Below, one piece after another: positions 48,089 to 59,240 of a DNA stretch of 64,000 nt (positions are counted from its first letter, which is position 1; every line of letters begins with the position of its first letter). The position numbers were made by a program, and so were the translations under genes. A model generated the notes under the pieces. That model did no database searches and was not told the DNA's origin. It worked only from the letters and a program-made list of their open reading frames with translations. The stretch lies in assembly GCA_022113835.1 (NCBI GenBank), contig JAILWY010000012.1, positions 6,572,001 through 6,636,000 on the forward strand. Direction: 5' to 3'. This stretch comes from Atopsyche davidsoni (taxonomy: Eukaryota; Arthropoda; Insecta; Trichoptera; Hydrobiosidae).

Positions 48089-48412
48089 ATTACATCGAAA
48101 AAAAACGTACGATTGAATGATATGGTTTTAAACTACATTTAAACGGTTATACTTAACAGAAGGACAGAATGAAAAATAATTGGGAATATTTATTTTATTT
48201 GCGTGGGCTTCTATGGAGGTTTTGCAGGAGTTTGTCCATCAATGTTAAACATTACATCGAAAAAAAACGTACGAGTGAATGATATGGTTTTAAACTACAT
48301 TTAAACGGTTATACTTAACAGAAGGACAGAATGAAAAATAATTGGGAATATTTATTTTATTTGCGTGGGCTTCTATGGAGGTTTTGCAGGAGTTTGTCCA
48401 TCAATGTTAAAC
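48089..48412 (+). repeat. 162-bp tandem duplication (two copies)
   Basis: Copy 1 is 48089-48250 and copy 2 is 48251-48412, directly abutting. By eye they differ at one base (T at 48113, G at 48275), giving 161 of 162 identity. Each copy starts ATTACATCGAAAAAAAACG and ends CATCAATGTTAAAC. No ORF or transposon structure lies in the unit. Such identity means a very recent duplication, active homogenisation or an assembly artefact. Confidence 0.97.
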
Positions 48413-48570
48413 GCACGGATAATCTAAAGTTTGGTCTACCCGCATAAATTCATTATTGTCACACTGCTCACGTCCTCGGGGTACCCTCGATCACCGGGGT
48501 CCCCCGCGGACCATAGCTTCGGAAGCGACAGGCGGATGTACAGACCCAATGAGAGAGACGACACATGCCG
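48413..48570. other. GC-enriched patch after the duplication
   Basis: GC-rich at 48470-48540 (CCTCGGGGTACCCTCGATCA, CCCCCGCGG). The plus frame 48431-48622 has no recognised domain. Confidence 0.4.
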
Positions 48571-49540
48571 AAGTACACAACCACATCGCTTAATGAAAGG
48601 GATGATTAAAGTAATTAACTAATGCTCATTTAATAATAACGAAAATGTTGTATAAACATTTACTTAATGGTGTAGCAAATATTATCTCTTTAACCTCTTT
48701 TGCATCTAACTAAATTGAAATAATAATAAATAAAATATATTCTCATTTGTGTCTGATAAGAAATAAAATTATTTCACGTTAATAAAATTTATTACGTGTC
48801 AAAAAAAAAATTAAGAAATTACACTTTTAATTACACATTCAACATAAAAGAGAAATATTGGGAGGTAAGAATATTCTTTTGAATTTTTTTTAGTTTTATA
48901 TTTGTAGTTTAAGATAATTTATCACCACTATGATATGAACTGATTTTTATGAGTAAGATTTAAATATTGATAAATATATAATGAATATAATTCACAGTAA
49001 AAAAATATTATACGCTAAGAAACTAAATAATCAGGGAGCAAATGTTGTTATGTTATGTACGCACTACGTACCACGCATCTTAAATTTCCATCCATCATAC
49101 CTAACATTTCTTGTTGCTGATAACATTTGATGTATGATGCCTTGTCATAAACTGAACCCGCAGCTTCAATCATATATTTAAAAAAAATCAATGCATTAAA
49201 TCTACGACGTACGCTGGAAAGCTTATCTCATTGACAGCCTCAGAATTAACTCAATTTGGACACCCTCGCAAGCTCAGCTCATAAATATTATATCACGTAG
49301 AAGCATATCTTCCATCAAAGACAAATAAAATGGATTTCATATTTTGAACAGGTGTTCTCTTTTACTTCAACAGCAGGGTAAAACCGATTGTATCTTCAAT
49401 GAGTATGAGAAAACCTATAAGGCTTAAACGATAGAGTTAATTTTATTTAGATATATTTTTGGTTTAAAAATATATTCATAATTTGTAACAGCGCTGTTTG
49501 CGTAGATGTAAGATTTTAAAAATAAAGTGCGTCATTAAAA
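48571..49540. other. AT-rich non-coding spacer
   Basis: A small hairpin with arms CATCATAC and GTATGATG lies near 49092-49140. Nothing else recognised. Confidence 0.6.
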
Positions 49541-49870
49541 ACTAAGCCGCGCAGCTAGGAGCCCATCAGTAATATCGAGATTAGCATCGTCCTAATTTCC
49601 CTTTTTATAAAGAGGATGCAAAGGGGAAATGAAAAAGTAACGCAATAAATATAAAGTTAACCGGGCGAAGGCTCCGCGGGGCGGGGGCGGCGGGAGGGAT
49701 GCGGTCAGATGAGTTTGTTCCCCAACAGGCGGTGACAGACCCGAAGCCTTTTTCAGCAGAAGTTTATGAAGCAGCCCCGAATAAAAAGGAGAATCGCCGC
49801 AAGTTCCGAAGGTTGCACCAAAACGGAATTCAATAATCTTACAGAATGCGCTCTCAGCTTAACCCCACCT
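49541..49870. other. GC-enriched island
   Basis: Strongest at 49660-49700 (CCGGGCGAAGGCTCCGCGGG followed by GCGGGGGCGGCGGGAGG). No open frame of note. Candidate regulatory element. Confidence 0.4.
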
Positions 49871-51110
49871 TTGTTGGTGTTTCTTTGAACTCGTTACTAT
49901 TATTGTGTTTTTACTATTGCTATAAATATATTTTTATTTCAATTATATCCAAAATTTAAATACAATCTGATCCACGTCTCTTCAACTTGCAGCGCATCAT
50001 ATTATAAAACTGTTAATATTTCGTAGTTAACGTTGAGTTTGAAAGCAAATACATTTTTAAGATGTAAATGAATTAACGATTTGTGTTATAAATACACTTT
50101 TTGTAAGAATTTAGTAATATAAAGACTAGAAATATTTAAAATACACAATTCAATGAAGAACGTATTAAACGTTCAACACGTGGGTTGAATAATATGCAGT
50201 TATGCGAACAACAAAATGTGAATCGCTGATATTTGATAGATAAAAATAACATGCAACTATCGCCCACGAAATTGGTTTTATAAATGATATAACTATCGCA
50301 ATTATTGCCAGAAAATGTGCATTTATTTACAAAAATGATAAATCAATCCGTGTAATGTATGTAAGCTTTGGTGGAAATCAAATTCATAATACCAATATTA
50401 GCAGTTTTTAATTTTGTTAGGTATGTTGTTTTAGAAAATACACAAAATTTCTCCAAGCAGGTGTGTTTCACGCAGGGTAATATCTTATTCGTAAACATAG
50501 TTTAATTAAATTCAAAGTCTTATTCCAATTAAAATAAATTCCAATTAACATAATGTACTCAGATCGTGAAAGAGCATGGTGGGTCCGCTTTTAAAAATAA
50601 CGCAAGCAATCAGAAACTAGTTTTTACCATTAAAATTAAGTTTAGTTTAGTAAAACAACATTTATTTCTTTGCTGTGAAGAAACACCACTTACAATAATC
50701 AGATTCCAAGTAAATGTTACGTCACTTTCAACTCAAGAGCTATTTTAATGCAACTTTAAGTGTTTCAATAAAAAAAAACATTAAAATAGTTATGCTTTCC
50801 GAGATTTAATTAAGTACTTCAATTTAAAGAAGCATTAGATTGGCTTGATAGTATAGACACGACAAATAAATTATATATAATGTATTTTTTAGCTAAAGAT
50901 TGTTGAGATTTCATACGTTTTAATCAAATAATTATTATTTGTTACACCGATTAGTTTTATTGAAGTTCCAGGAAAGAATGCAACAAAATTATAGCAAAGA
51001 ATGGCAAGGTAATCTTTGAACAGGTATTTGATTTTTTTTAATATAGAGCAATACTTATATTAGAATGCTGTGCATAACACAATTTTTTAAATATTTTAAT
51101 TTGAGTTTGT
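49871..51110. other. AT-rich non-coding stretch
   Basis: No gene recognised; the plus frame 50566-50748 starts only at GTG. Confidence 0.6.
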
Positions 51111-51111
51111 C

Positions 51112-51168
51112 TTTTTTTTTACTGTCGGCCCCGGGCAGCACTGTGGTACTACTTCCGGGTGCCGACAG
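51112..51168 (-). repeat. Poly-T next to a GC-rich hairpin (possible retroelement 3' end)
   Basis: A run of about 9 T is followed by a 47-bp imperfect palindrome (51122-51168) with arms CTGTCGGCCCCGGG and CCGGGTGCCGACAG, 12 of 14 pairing. Read on the minus strand, this is a structured GC-rich end followed by a poly-A tail, the layout of a truncated SINE or LINE 3' end. No target-site duplication or body was identified. Confidence 0.4.
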
Positions 51169-51170
51169 CT

Positions 51171-51590
51171 GGTCTATTTATATATAATATACAATATATT
51201 TAATAATCAAACACAATTCATTTAATCGTGAGGGGGGGTTTCCCAGGGAGCGCATTTTTCGCTGTTCCCCAGTCTGCCTACCATTCCTTCTATTCGTCTC
51301 TGACATTCGTCCCTTACTATCTATGGAGACAGCGTCTCCGTTGGTTGATGCGCTGAAAAACATGAAAGCTGAAAATCATGAACATGGTGTCTCGTGCTCT
51401 TCAGCTCTCGATCCTCTGAGTTTGTCTTAAGTTTACAAAAAATAACCGAAGAAACATCCCAATTAATCATAAAACGTCGAAAAAAAATTTGTAGCACAAG
51501 CGTGTGTACTATGAAGTTTTTGAGTAATTTGAAATAATTTATTTTTGTATTTGATTTATTTGTTTTTAATCAATTGTTTTTTTTAATGTT
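51171..51590. other. Non-coding spacer
   Basis: Moderate GC at 51230-51420; minus frame 51178-51363 has no recognised domain. Confidence 0.5.
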
Positions 51591-52020
51591 AAGCTTTCGG
51601 GAGTGCTCGGCTTTAGATACAAACGAGTCGAGAGCGGTGATTCGTCCCGTCCGCGTAGAATCCTCATGCGGATCGAGCGCACGGGAGCACGCAGGCGGCG
51701 CACCTGACAGCCGGCCGACATGTAGAGATGATTAACGATGTCGGAATCTCAATTTTATCTCGAATAAAATCCCGACGGGGTGACTGTACAAAAAATGCGT
51801 TACAAAATATCGATATAAAGCGATGAAACGGCGGTTTGCGAAAATGTCGAAATCAATTACGTCGCACGCCGGGGTCGGGACTCGCGCCGATCCTGCGCGG
51901 GATCAACGATAAAAGCCAATATTTTTAAGCCTGGTGAACACCCTCCCACATCCCCCGCGGATAAAGCGCATAATCGACAGAACCGACGCACGCCCGGGCC
52001 CAAGGCGAGAATAATTTATT
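51591..52020. other. GC-rich island
   Basis: 51661-51720 is about 72% GC by hand count, with many CpG through to 52010. Contains CGATAAAA and AATCGATAT-like words. No open frame of note. Among the better candidates for a conserved regulatory element. Confidence 0.45.
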
Positions 52021-52400
52021 AACTTTTATCAAATTTATTTTTCTATAAGTTGGCCAAAAAAACTGTGCTCCTACATGACTGGTGAAATATACTGATTTTT
52101 ATGGCGTCAATATTTCAAGCTGACATTTAAGTAAACACTCATTTTTGATAATTTTGCGCTATTTATTTTGTTTTATACAAAACATTTGTTTACACAAATT
52201 TATTTCATCAGTCCTTGGCTCTTGTAAAAAACAAAAAAAAACGTATATTAGATAGTCTAGTAAATAATTTTAAAATTGTAAAACCTAACTGTTGCGTTTT
52301 GTAAAATTTAATTAAAAAATCACGATTTTTCTTATGATGTGAAAGCTATCGAAAACATAAAAAAAATAATGAACCAATATTAAATCACAGATGCAAAAAA
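52021..52400. other. AT-rich non-coding spacer
   Basis: Nothing recognised. Confidence 0.6.
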
Positions 52401-52690
52401 AAAGGTTCTGATATCCCCGCTAATCTGCCACCTTTCAAGTAAGTCTCGGGTCAGAGGCCAAGTTAGCACGACAAGTAGCGATGCATTACCGAGTCGGGGG
52501 CGCGAGGAAGGGGCGGCAAACATCTCGGCCGCGAGCGCCATTAAGGAGAGTGGTCGCTCCCGCCTGAAAGCCCCGAGTCGGTTAAAAAGGTCATACATTT
52601 CAGTCGTTTCAGAAATAAGCCGCGAGTCCCGCTGTTTACACCCGGTAATGTTTCAATGAACACGAGCCCTGCATTACGAATTACTGCTGA
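52401..52690. other. GC-enriched island
   Basis: CpG-rich at 52440-52580 (GAGTCGGGGGCGCGAGG). The 72-residue minus frame has no recognised domain. Confidence 0.4.
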
Positions 52691-53930
52691 ATTACAGCAC
52701 TGCTCTAACACAGAAGAAAATAATGATAATTAACCCTGTAGATGGCCGCGATGTTATGTTGTCCGTGTTTCGAATTAAAGACATCTTATCATGGCTTCAA
52801 GCTGTGTATGCGGCAATTTAAACAAAAAAATGCAAGTGCAAAAATAAATTATACTCCATCGATATTCATGTTTTTTAAAATACTTGTTTGTTGAAATTAT
52901 CATTTTAGTTCACCACTGAATGATAATGTATAAATGTATTTGAAAGATCAGATAAACTGATTTGTTTACGGAATTTACGAACATTTACTAGGTAAATATA
53001 ATATTTTGAGAGGCTATTAAGCGAAAACGATTCTAATCTGACAACGAACATATGAATTATAATTATAAAGTTAAACAAAAGATATATCAAAATTTATAAA
53101 ATACGTTCAAATAATGTCGTAGTACAGTTGTTCGGGCTGGTCGTACATCTTTCGTTGACAAAATACAATATGCATTCGTTTATGGCGAATCAAGTAAGCG
53201 TTGGGTAATAAACAAAGCTGACATTAATGGCAGGTTACGCGGGTCACCGGCCGGCGGCTTCCAAGCCACGGCCTCAGACTGACTAAAGAGAGGACGGTCC
53301 AGTTATCGTTAGAGGAATCAAATGAAGAGAATAAACAATCTTTTCATCAATATGTAGAGAAAATACTGTCGAAAAACGCTTAAGCGGATGTTAAGTACAG
53401 TTCTTTATAAATATTTTTCCAGTTGCCTTGGAGTTATTTTCTGATTAATTGCATTTTATTTTAAAACTTATCCAAAGTGCTTATTTGTAATTACACTTTG
53501 TATTGGTCAATATATATTTTTAATCACATGTAAAGCAAAAAATCAATTAACAAGATTTCTAATAAATGATATTAAATGAGTTTTTTTTTTTCAAGAGTTT
53601 TGAGGTTCCTAATTTGGTGAATCCGATGCTGATGTATTTGAATGTAAATTTTACGTGTTTTTGTAGCCGGTCGTTTCCATGTGAAGTCTAGGGTCACAAC
53701 TAACTTACGAGTGGGCGAACACTTAAATACATTTCTGTAGTGTTTTGTACCGTTTCAGCTAAGGGGCGTGACAAGTTGACACCACAAAGATTTGTATGAA
53801 GATATTGACTACAATCACTCGATAACAACAGCTGCAATAAATTAGTGATTGTACCTTTCCGGTGACATTAAGAAACAGAATTAAACAAAGTAGAAGTCTA
53901 TATAAGTTAAATATTTCGTCGGTGATTTGA
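52691..53930. other. Mainly AT-rich non-coding stretch
   Basis: GC patch at 53235-53310 (CGGGTCACCGGCCGGCGGC). No gene recognised. Confidence 0.55.
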
Positions 53931-53940
53931 ACCGTACGGG

Positions 53941-54123
53941 ATGGCGCGCGATGCGCACGCTTTACTTGCGTGCAAACGGGAAGCTTTTAAGCTTATTGTG
54001 AAGTACTGCCAACATAAACATCGTGTAACTGTTTGCGTTTGGATTTATGCTGTGACTTACAAGAATAAGAAATCAGGAATGACAGCAAAGGAATGTTCAT
54101 TGGTGTTTAACGGCTGTTTCTAG
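53941..54123 (+). CDS. Unrecognised 60-residue open frame (doubtful small ORF)
   Basis: ATG-initiated with G at -3 and G at +4. TATATAAG lies at 53899-53906 and AATAAA at 54133-54138, a compact gene-like arrangement. The product begins MARDAHALLACKREAFKLIV, is Cys- and Lys-containing and has no recognised domain or signal peptide. A TATA box only about 42 bases upstream leaves a leader of roughly 10 bases, unusually short, so coincidence is likely. Confidence 0.15.
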   Translation: MARDAHALLACKREAFKLIVKYCQHKHRVTVCVWIYAVTYKNKKSGMTAKECSLVFNGCF

Positions 54124-54730
54124 GAAGGGATCAATAAATTAATAACAATCTGTCAGAGGAACGGTAGAATCATTTGTTTAAAGGCCTCACCAATTTATTA
54201 ATATACTCACAGACGCCCACGTGGCTCGCCATGCGCTCCGCGGCGTGGCGTGTCCGCAGAGCATAAACGCCCGGTACAGTTACTGCCCAGTGAGCCTATC
54301 TGATGAAATTACACCCGCGATAACAGGCCTCTTGGCGAGTCCGCGTGCCAACACCGCCTTGTGATAAAAGCGAATGCACCGCGTTTCGAATGTTTCCGTC
54401 CGGATAATTGTTTATTTTTAGAGAAATGTATGCTTATAGTTGCTTAATTTCAAGAGTGTCGTAGGACCACTGTGATAACGCAAGAAAGTTTGATGTGAAT
54501 CTGTCAAAGAGTTTAGTATAAATTTTGTTTTTTTTTGTTTATAGGTTGAGTACTGTGTTAAATTTATTAAAGATAACAATATGCTGATTTACAAAATGAG
54601 TATATTTTAAAGCAGATTATTGAGAAGACAGAGTAAATAACTCACGGAAAGTGCCAAAAAGTATTCATATCTAACAGGGCAGTTTTTGTAAGATGTTTGG
54701 CTAAAGGATGAGCATAAAAATATGGTAACG
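54124..54730. other. Non-coding stretch with GC patch
   Basis: GC-enriched at 54205-54390 (CTCCGCGGCGTGGCGTGTCC); AT-rich afterwards. No gene recognised. Confidence 0.5.
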
Positions 54731-55120
54731 CGTGTAATCCCCGGTGTCAAGATGGACGAGACCGATAGGCCTCGGCGAGGCGCCCGAAAGGAACATTCCT
54801 TTGAAAAGCTTTTCGTCCGTAATTCAATTCGAGGTCTGTGCAAACAATCCTCTCTCTTTTCCCCAGCAGAAATCGAGTGAATCCGAAAATAAGGCACAAA
54901 AGAAGTTAAAAACGAGCGAACGAATAAAAACGGAAGAGTCAAGCAAATAATAGCTTACGCAGGCCCGAATGTAAAGCTGGGAAGGAGACTTTAGGGTGTG
55001 ATTCTAAACAAATATGATCAGGGCAGACAGCTTCCGCTGTTTTTTAACGCCAAGAAAGATGGCCAGAATAAGACCGAGTCAGCTGATTCCGCCCGCACGC
55101 GCACCGTAAAGATAATTTTA
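54731..55120. other. GC-enriched patch
   Basis: CpG-containing at 54740-54850 and 55060-55110. Opposed open frames (minus 54607-54942; plus 54744-54950 starting at GTG) carry no domain. Confidence 0.4.
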
Positions 55121-55560
55121 TGAGAAAATACCTTGTGAAATATTAAAGAAAAATTATTTTTAGTTCAAGCTGAATATTGAAGTCGTAAATATGAAATTGA
55201 AGATTTAGATAAACTCGTATTTTAGGGTCACAAACAATACACATAGTTGAAACCGGAAGGATCCTGGATATATCGATTTTCAATAAATTTCCTCCCAATA
55301 TTTTATATTGAGAGCACTTAAAGAGAAATTCCATGCAAATCTTCGTCCATCTTGAGGATGCTCGTCGACGTGCGCTCGGTAGCAATGATCCTAGATTAGA
55401 CTACGTAATATATAATCTAATATTAATATATAAATACGTAAAACAAATATTTTTTAAGCTAAAATTAAAGGTAGTAGTGAATTTTTTTTTTAAATGTTGG
55501 CAGAAGACAGGGAAATCTACGAGTTCGGTATGATATATCGGTCTGATCAATGGTGAATCT
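55121..55560. other. Non-coding spacer
   Basis: AT-rich. The plus frame 55333-55533 opens MQIFVHLEDARRRALG; its first five residues match ubiquitin, but the resemblance ends there, so it is not a ubiquitin copy. Confidence 0.5.
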
Positions 55561-55920
55561 TTTTGCGTGCATACAGTGCCAGAGAGCTCATCGCGTAGAG
55601 AATCGACAAGAGGGCAGGACCGCAGAACGTATGGAATAATTGCGGCGCATTATTATAAGCTACGCATTTGCTTTCAGGCTGAAAAGTTTCAAGTGCTTCT
55701 AATCAAATTTTCTTCAGCGCGCCGCCTGGCCGTGCTTGCAGCGCATTCAAGGGGAGATCAAAAGAAAGTGCGTTATTAACATAGCCGCGAAACGGCCGCG
55801 GATTTGCGTTCGTACCCCGATCCCGAGCCCGCGGGGCTGGAATTCCAAAGCCGCAATATTCTGCACATTTACATAATATTGAAATTGAGGTGAACGAAAA
55901 GTTTGCGGCCGCCAATATTT
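55561..55920. other. GC-enriched island
   Basis: CpG-rich at 55715-55850 (GCGCGCCGCCTGGCCG, CCCGAGCCCGCGGGGC). Frames open on both strands have no domain. Candidate regulatory element. Confidence 0.4.
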
Positions 55921-56820
55921 AGTTGTTGCCAGCTTATTTTCGGATGATGATATAAAATTGTAATTTGAGTAAACACGAAACGACGATAAATGTCACACGT
56001 CCTTAATTCTGATTGTATGGATAGAAATTGTATCGAAAATTGGTGAATAATTATAACGATATAGTTAAAAATATAATATGCAAATGATTCTAATTGTAGC
56101 TGATTTCATACAAAAGAAAATACTTACATAGTTAGGAAATATTTTGTAGAATCTATTTCAAGTTTAATTTATGTCTCAGCTTACCTGAAATTAAAGAAAA
56201 ATAACAAATTAGATACAAGTATAATTTTTTTATTGAATTTATAAAAGAGGTTTGTTAATATTACAGCCGGCCTATTTTCAAGGTTACGCTTAGTTAAATA
56301 GTTGACAAGTCATATTTTCAGTGAAAGAATTAACAATTTGCATTTTAATGCAAACAATATAGCGCGATATAAATGTTTGCTGTGTCTGACGGCCTGAAAT
56401 ATATTACTTCAAACAGGAAATAGAAAACAATGCCTACAGCGCGGGACTTGGAGATTCTTTGTGGACGTCAGATGCCAGTCGTGCCAACGTTTACGATGAA
56501 AGCATAATATATCGCTTGCGGAATAGTCGCGAAAGCTTCACAACCCTACGCTTTAATGCTACACAGTTAAATCTGTCTAAAATATTTAATATCAACAATT
56601 TTTATTGCATTGTAAAATAACCTTTTGATGAATTGGTAAACAGCTAAAATATGAATAATTATCAATTAATGAAACATTGTTATATTACTGTAAAACTATC
56701 TGCATATCGCTAAGCTGCTTCGGAAATAAAATTCAAAAATCGACATGTTATTTTCGCACAAATCACGGTGTGCAAAATTATCACCTTGATTTGTTTAAAT
56801 GAATATGAATATATTTGTCG
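55921..56820. other. AT-rich non-coding stretch
   Basis: Nothing recognised except a slight GC rise at 56430-56540. Confidence 0.6.
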
Positions 56821-57110
56821 CCCGCAGACAGCTTGGGGCTTCCATGTTAGCTGACGTGAAGCACTCGTACTTTTTACATTGTTTGCCGGAGGGTCTAACA
56901 GGTTGAGTGCAGCGGAGAGGGAGCGAGCTCTTGCCAAGGTCCCTTATCCAATTATCCTGGTCCTCGAGGGCGCCTGAAGAGGAGCAGAAGTCGAGGACTC
57001 GGAGACACTCGGGGCGGAGGTCCCCGTTCGATGGCTTTTCAATGAAATGTTAGAGACCGGACAGGGGAGGTGTGGGGCGACTGAAGATGACTTCAATGCT
57101 GTATGAGAGG
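56821..57110. other. GC-enriched island
   Basis: GC-rich at 56885-57080 (GAGGGCGCCTGAAGAGGAGC, CGGGGCGGAGG). Short minus frames have no recognised domain. Confidence 0.4.
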
Positions 57111-57540
57111 TCACGCATTTTTGATGCAATTATTTTTCAAAGACCACCTTATTATAGCTTGCTTACAAAAGCTTCAAAAATTTTTATATGCAAACATTTA
57201 TTTAACCAGACATCCTTAGTATTAATATAAAGATAAGTTAAGCAGATTTCAAATCGGCTGGTAGTTGTGTCACCGGCTTTCAATAGTCCGTTGATTTTGC
57301 ACAACAATCGAATTTTATTAGAGTTTGGTCTGGAATTAGTCAAAAATTAATTTTAAAACGTCGTTGAAAAAGAAAAAACATTATTTCTTCAACACGTAAT
57401 AAATATAACATAATTAATTATTTTTATTACAACACTACGACATTGCATTCATTCTGTCCCTTTTCTTGTAACGCAAGCTATTAAGTTCACGTAAACTAAC
57501 AAAAAATACACATATAATAGTCATAACCTAAATAGCTTCA
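57111..57540. other. AT-rich non-coding spacer
   Basis: Nothing recognised. Confidence 0.6.
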
Positions 57541-57785
57541 GTGAGTCTGAAGATATATCTTCCACCCGAATGGGGGTCCATTTTTCAAAGGACTCATATT
57601 TATATAAAACACACTTCCGCCGGCTTATCGCGGTGCAGTCGGACAATCGACCACAATTAATCAAAGACCGGTTAGTTCCCCGCGGGCCGCTGGGAGAGCA
57701 GGGTGGGACAAAGGACCGCGGCGCCCCCGCCCTCGGCGCCCCCGCCCTTGGTGCCCCAGCCCTGGGGCTTCAGGCTTCAGGGTAG
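57541..57785. other. GC-rich island with TATA-like box
   Basis: TATATAAAAC at 57601-57610 is followed by GCAGTC at 57635-57640 (initiator-like) and AGACC at 57665-57669 (DPE-like), but the TATA-to-start spacing is slightly long. An ATG frame of 71 residues (57570-57785, MGVHFSKDSYLYK...) spans the island and includes the minisatellite as GAPAL repeats; no known domain. Confidence 0.35.
57720..57764 (+). repeat. 15-bp GC-rich minisatellite, three copies
   Basis: Units GGCGCCCCCGCCCTC, GGCGCCCCCGCCCTT and GGTGCCCCAGCCCTG at 57720-57734, 57735-57749 and 57750-57764, followed by a GCTTCAG doublet at 57767-57780. Copy divergence increases to the right. Confidence 0.9.
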
Positions 57786-59020
57786 ATTCAACAGAAACAC
57801 CAAGTATTAAGAACTTACGATTTAAGAAAACCACACGTTGTTATGCATACATCACTACAACACAGCGGATTCGCCTTTTATATTCCACCCATAAATCTAA
57901 TATGTTTTTTTTTAACAATCTCGAAATAAGTAATTAATAAGTCAGAACTGTTACCTATGTCTACATTGATATTTATATTTATTCATATATAAGCAATGAA
58001 CTAAGTTTTATTCCTCGATGCTTTAAACGCGTATTTTCTGTTCGATTCTTAGTATAATTTGTAATGATTTCTATCATCTGCTATTCTTTACTCTTCAGTC
58101 AATATTGTTATATTAGTAACCCTATACGGATAAACTACCCAATCGTCCCTTGAAAGGTTCACAGTCCTGAAGGATTATGGTCCCGAATCATATTTAAATG
58201 CGGCAGATTAGCCAAGAATCGGGTTGCATCCCTTAAACCCAGCCCGTACAATAATCCTCCTTGTTTTGCTCGAATAATCGCATGAATTAATGATTATTAA
58301 TGGAACAAAGCAATAAGACGCGACGAAGCATTATGCCAAACTTCGATTGAGAATTATGGCATATACCTTGTACTGAGAAGAATTCAACACAGTTAACGAT
58401 TATTCATTTCATACAATGTAGTACATTTTGCAATATTGTATCTTAGAATTTCATTTAATTAGAGGAGGAGCTCACACGCGAAGCTTTATGTTGAGTGGGT
58501 CCTAGTCTGCGCTGTTGGTAAGCTTAAGTTGATCTGAATATTTCATTGTATGGTATTCTCAGAAATATCTAGCGTTTAGTGAGTCGTTTAATGTTGCCAA
58601 ACAAAGTGCCCGGAATGTATACAACAATCGCAATGTCTAAAGAGGTAAGTCAATATTCTGCTCGGTTTATTATTAACATGAAAGTATAGCGTAACTTCAG
58701 TACAGCTCTTCCGAGTTTTATGTCCCGTGGTATGATAGTATTGTTAAGTGTATTATCATAATATAAAGTACACTTGCGGGGTCATAAATAAAATGCTAAA
58801 CTGTCAACTAAATGTCTCCGTTGTAGTCGGAACCGTGGCGCTTTCGTATTATTTCTGCGGCGCTTTGACTGCAAAAAACAGCGATTCGCCAAAAGATAAA
58901 AGAAACACAACAAAGCTCTCATTGCGAGGTTTTTAAGTTTAAAAAAGCTGCATAGTGCGCTTCATTCTCATTCAAATTGAATTAGCTAACTTGGCCGTGT
59001 TAATTTTTAACAAGGGGAAA
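57786..59020. other. Mainly AT-rich non-coding stretch
   Basis: A moderately conserved-looking patch at 58130-58310 ends in ATGATTATTAATGG, a homeodomain-type word. An ATG frame at 58793-58936 (47 residues, MLNCQLNVSVVVGTVALSYY) has one hydrophobic stretch and is not accepted as a gene. Confidence 0.5.
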
Positions 59021-59240
59021 ATAGCCCAGCGGGTGACCGGAGGGGGACGGGTACAATGCACCGACATAAAAGAGAAATTATTTATTACTACTTTTATGCT
59101 GTCGGCCGTTACCGGGACTGTATTGAAAGGGTTGCTAGTGCGACGCATTAGAAATCTGGGGTCTTGGAGTGCCGCCAGAAGGTAAAAAGCAGCGGGACCT
59201 ACCTGAGTGTTATTTGTCACCCTCCATTGTCCCCTCGGCT
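59021..59240. other. GC-enriched patch
   Basis: CpG-containing, open on both strands (plus 58955-59185, minus 58972-59304) without recognised domains. Candidate non-coding element. Confidence 0.35.

Noticed and set aside
52734..52745. ACCCTGTAGAT resembling the miR-10 5' end
   Set aside because: Match ends after 11 bases (GGCC instead of CCGAA) and no hairpin partner was seen.
55333..55533. Frame beginning MQIFV, like ubiquitin
   Set aside because: Similarity stops after five residues; the rest is unrelated and AT-driven.
58793..58936. 47-residue frame with one hydrophobic segment
   Set aside because: Too short and without other gene signals to distinguish from chance.
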